Assembly (NCBI GenBank): GCA_035649275.1
Contig: DASRJW010000009.1
Span: 7,022-71,021, forward strand
From: Candidatus Krumholzibacteriia bacterium
GTDB lineage: Bacteria; Krumholzibacteriota; Krumholzibacteriia; G020349025
Length of the DNA: 64,000 nt
Reading direction: 5' to 3'
Below, one piece after another: positions 63,859 through 64,000 of the stretch (position 1 is the first letter of the stretch; the number at the start of each line of letters is the position of its first letter). The translations under genes were made by a program, and so were the position numbers. The notes below the pieces were generated by a model, which saw nothing but the letters and a program-made list of their open reading frames with translations, made no database searches and was not told the DNA's origin.

Positions 63859-64000
63859 AAACCAAGGTCCTTGTCGCGGATCGCCGCGTGGGCGAGAATC
63901 AGTGCCTGGAACACCACTGCACCCGAGTGCAACCAGTTGGCGGACAGCATGGATTCGCCGCGCACGGTCGTATCACGGTGGCCGCAGGAGGTCACCAGCG
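63837..64000 (-). CDS. Possible C-terminal end of a gene running off the window
   Basis: On the minus strand a frame is open from the window edge to a TAG at 63837-63839. It reads, in pieces, LVTSCGHRDTTVRGE, SMLSANWLHSGAVVFQALILAHAA and IRDKDLGFQARRR. The hydrophobic helix and basic end look protein-like, and the stop would overlap the methyltransferase end by 22 bases in a convergent arrangement. With only 54 residues I cannot name it. Confidence 0.35.
   Translation of the reverse strand, partial: LVTSCGHRDTTVRGESMLSANWLHSGAVVFQALILAHAAIRDKDLGFQARRRR

Overview
The window is GC-rich, densely coded on both strands, and comes from a diderm (Gram-negative-type) bacterium. The evidence for an outer membrane is a BamA/TamA-like barrel protein, a TonB-like protein, and at least five proteins with lipoprotein signal peptides. 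Three secreted proteins end in a FlgD-like Ig domain of the kind used as C-terminal sorting tails in the FCB superphylum. With a PD40-propeller Ser/Thr kinase and TolB-like proteins, this fits Candidatus Eisenbacteria, Gemmatimonadota or a similar FCB lineage. That placement is inference; no rRNA or other phylogenetic marker is present.

Bases 1-6455 hold a mixed-acid fermentation operon: MFS transporter (5' cut off), Ptb/Pta-type phosphotransacylase, acetate kinase, pyruvate formate-lyase and its activating enzyme. It turns pyruvate into acetyl-CoA plus formate and then acetate plus ATP. Facing it are a TAXI-type binding protein, a GH63-like glucosidase and a TonB-like protein (6449-11514, minus). 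A divergent intergenic region with two good sigma70-like promoters leads to a VanZ-like protein and an S9 peptidase. An outer-membrane barrel protein, a site-2 protease and an SdiA-regulated-type propeller follow.

Bases 17.9-28.8 kb are looser and look accessory. They hold a ribokinase/nucleoside hydrolase divergent pair, a small conserved protein, a CocE/S15 hydrolase, a class C beta-lactamase-like serine hydrolase, about 1 kb of decayed DNA, a secreted matrixin protease with an exported partner, and a small exported protein.

Bases 28.8-39.7 kb hold a PD40 Ser/Thr kinase translationally coupled to a second CocE hydrolase, a DHA2 efflux pump, a methyltransferase-like protein, a DUF4126 membrane protein, ProC, a TolB-like protein and ferrochelatase. 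Bases 39.7-49.6 kb hold a SpoIIAA/STAS-like protein, a subtilase, two paralogous Asp-rich five-bladed-propeller lipoproteins on either side of an APC permease, and a hemL-hemE-TMEM175 operon. With hemH, this gives three haem-pathway genes in the window.

Bases 49.8-64 kb hold a large mosaic secreted protein, a membrane protein fused to a spermidine-synthase-like domain, and a minus-strand run: Asp-box lipoprotein, SpmAB-like fusion, SolA-type oxidase, two lipoproteins and a DUF6600-like aromatic-rich protein. The window closes with an EgtD-like methyltransferase fused to an N-terminal helix-turn-helix. No tRNA, rRNA, CRISPR array, IS element or phage gene was found. The least ordinary items are the HTH-EgtD fusion, the duplicated Asp-rich lipoproteins, the large mosaic protein and the phosphotransacylase with a basic repeat tail.
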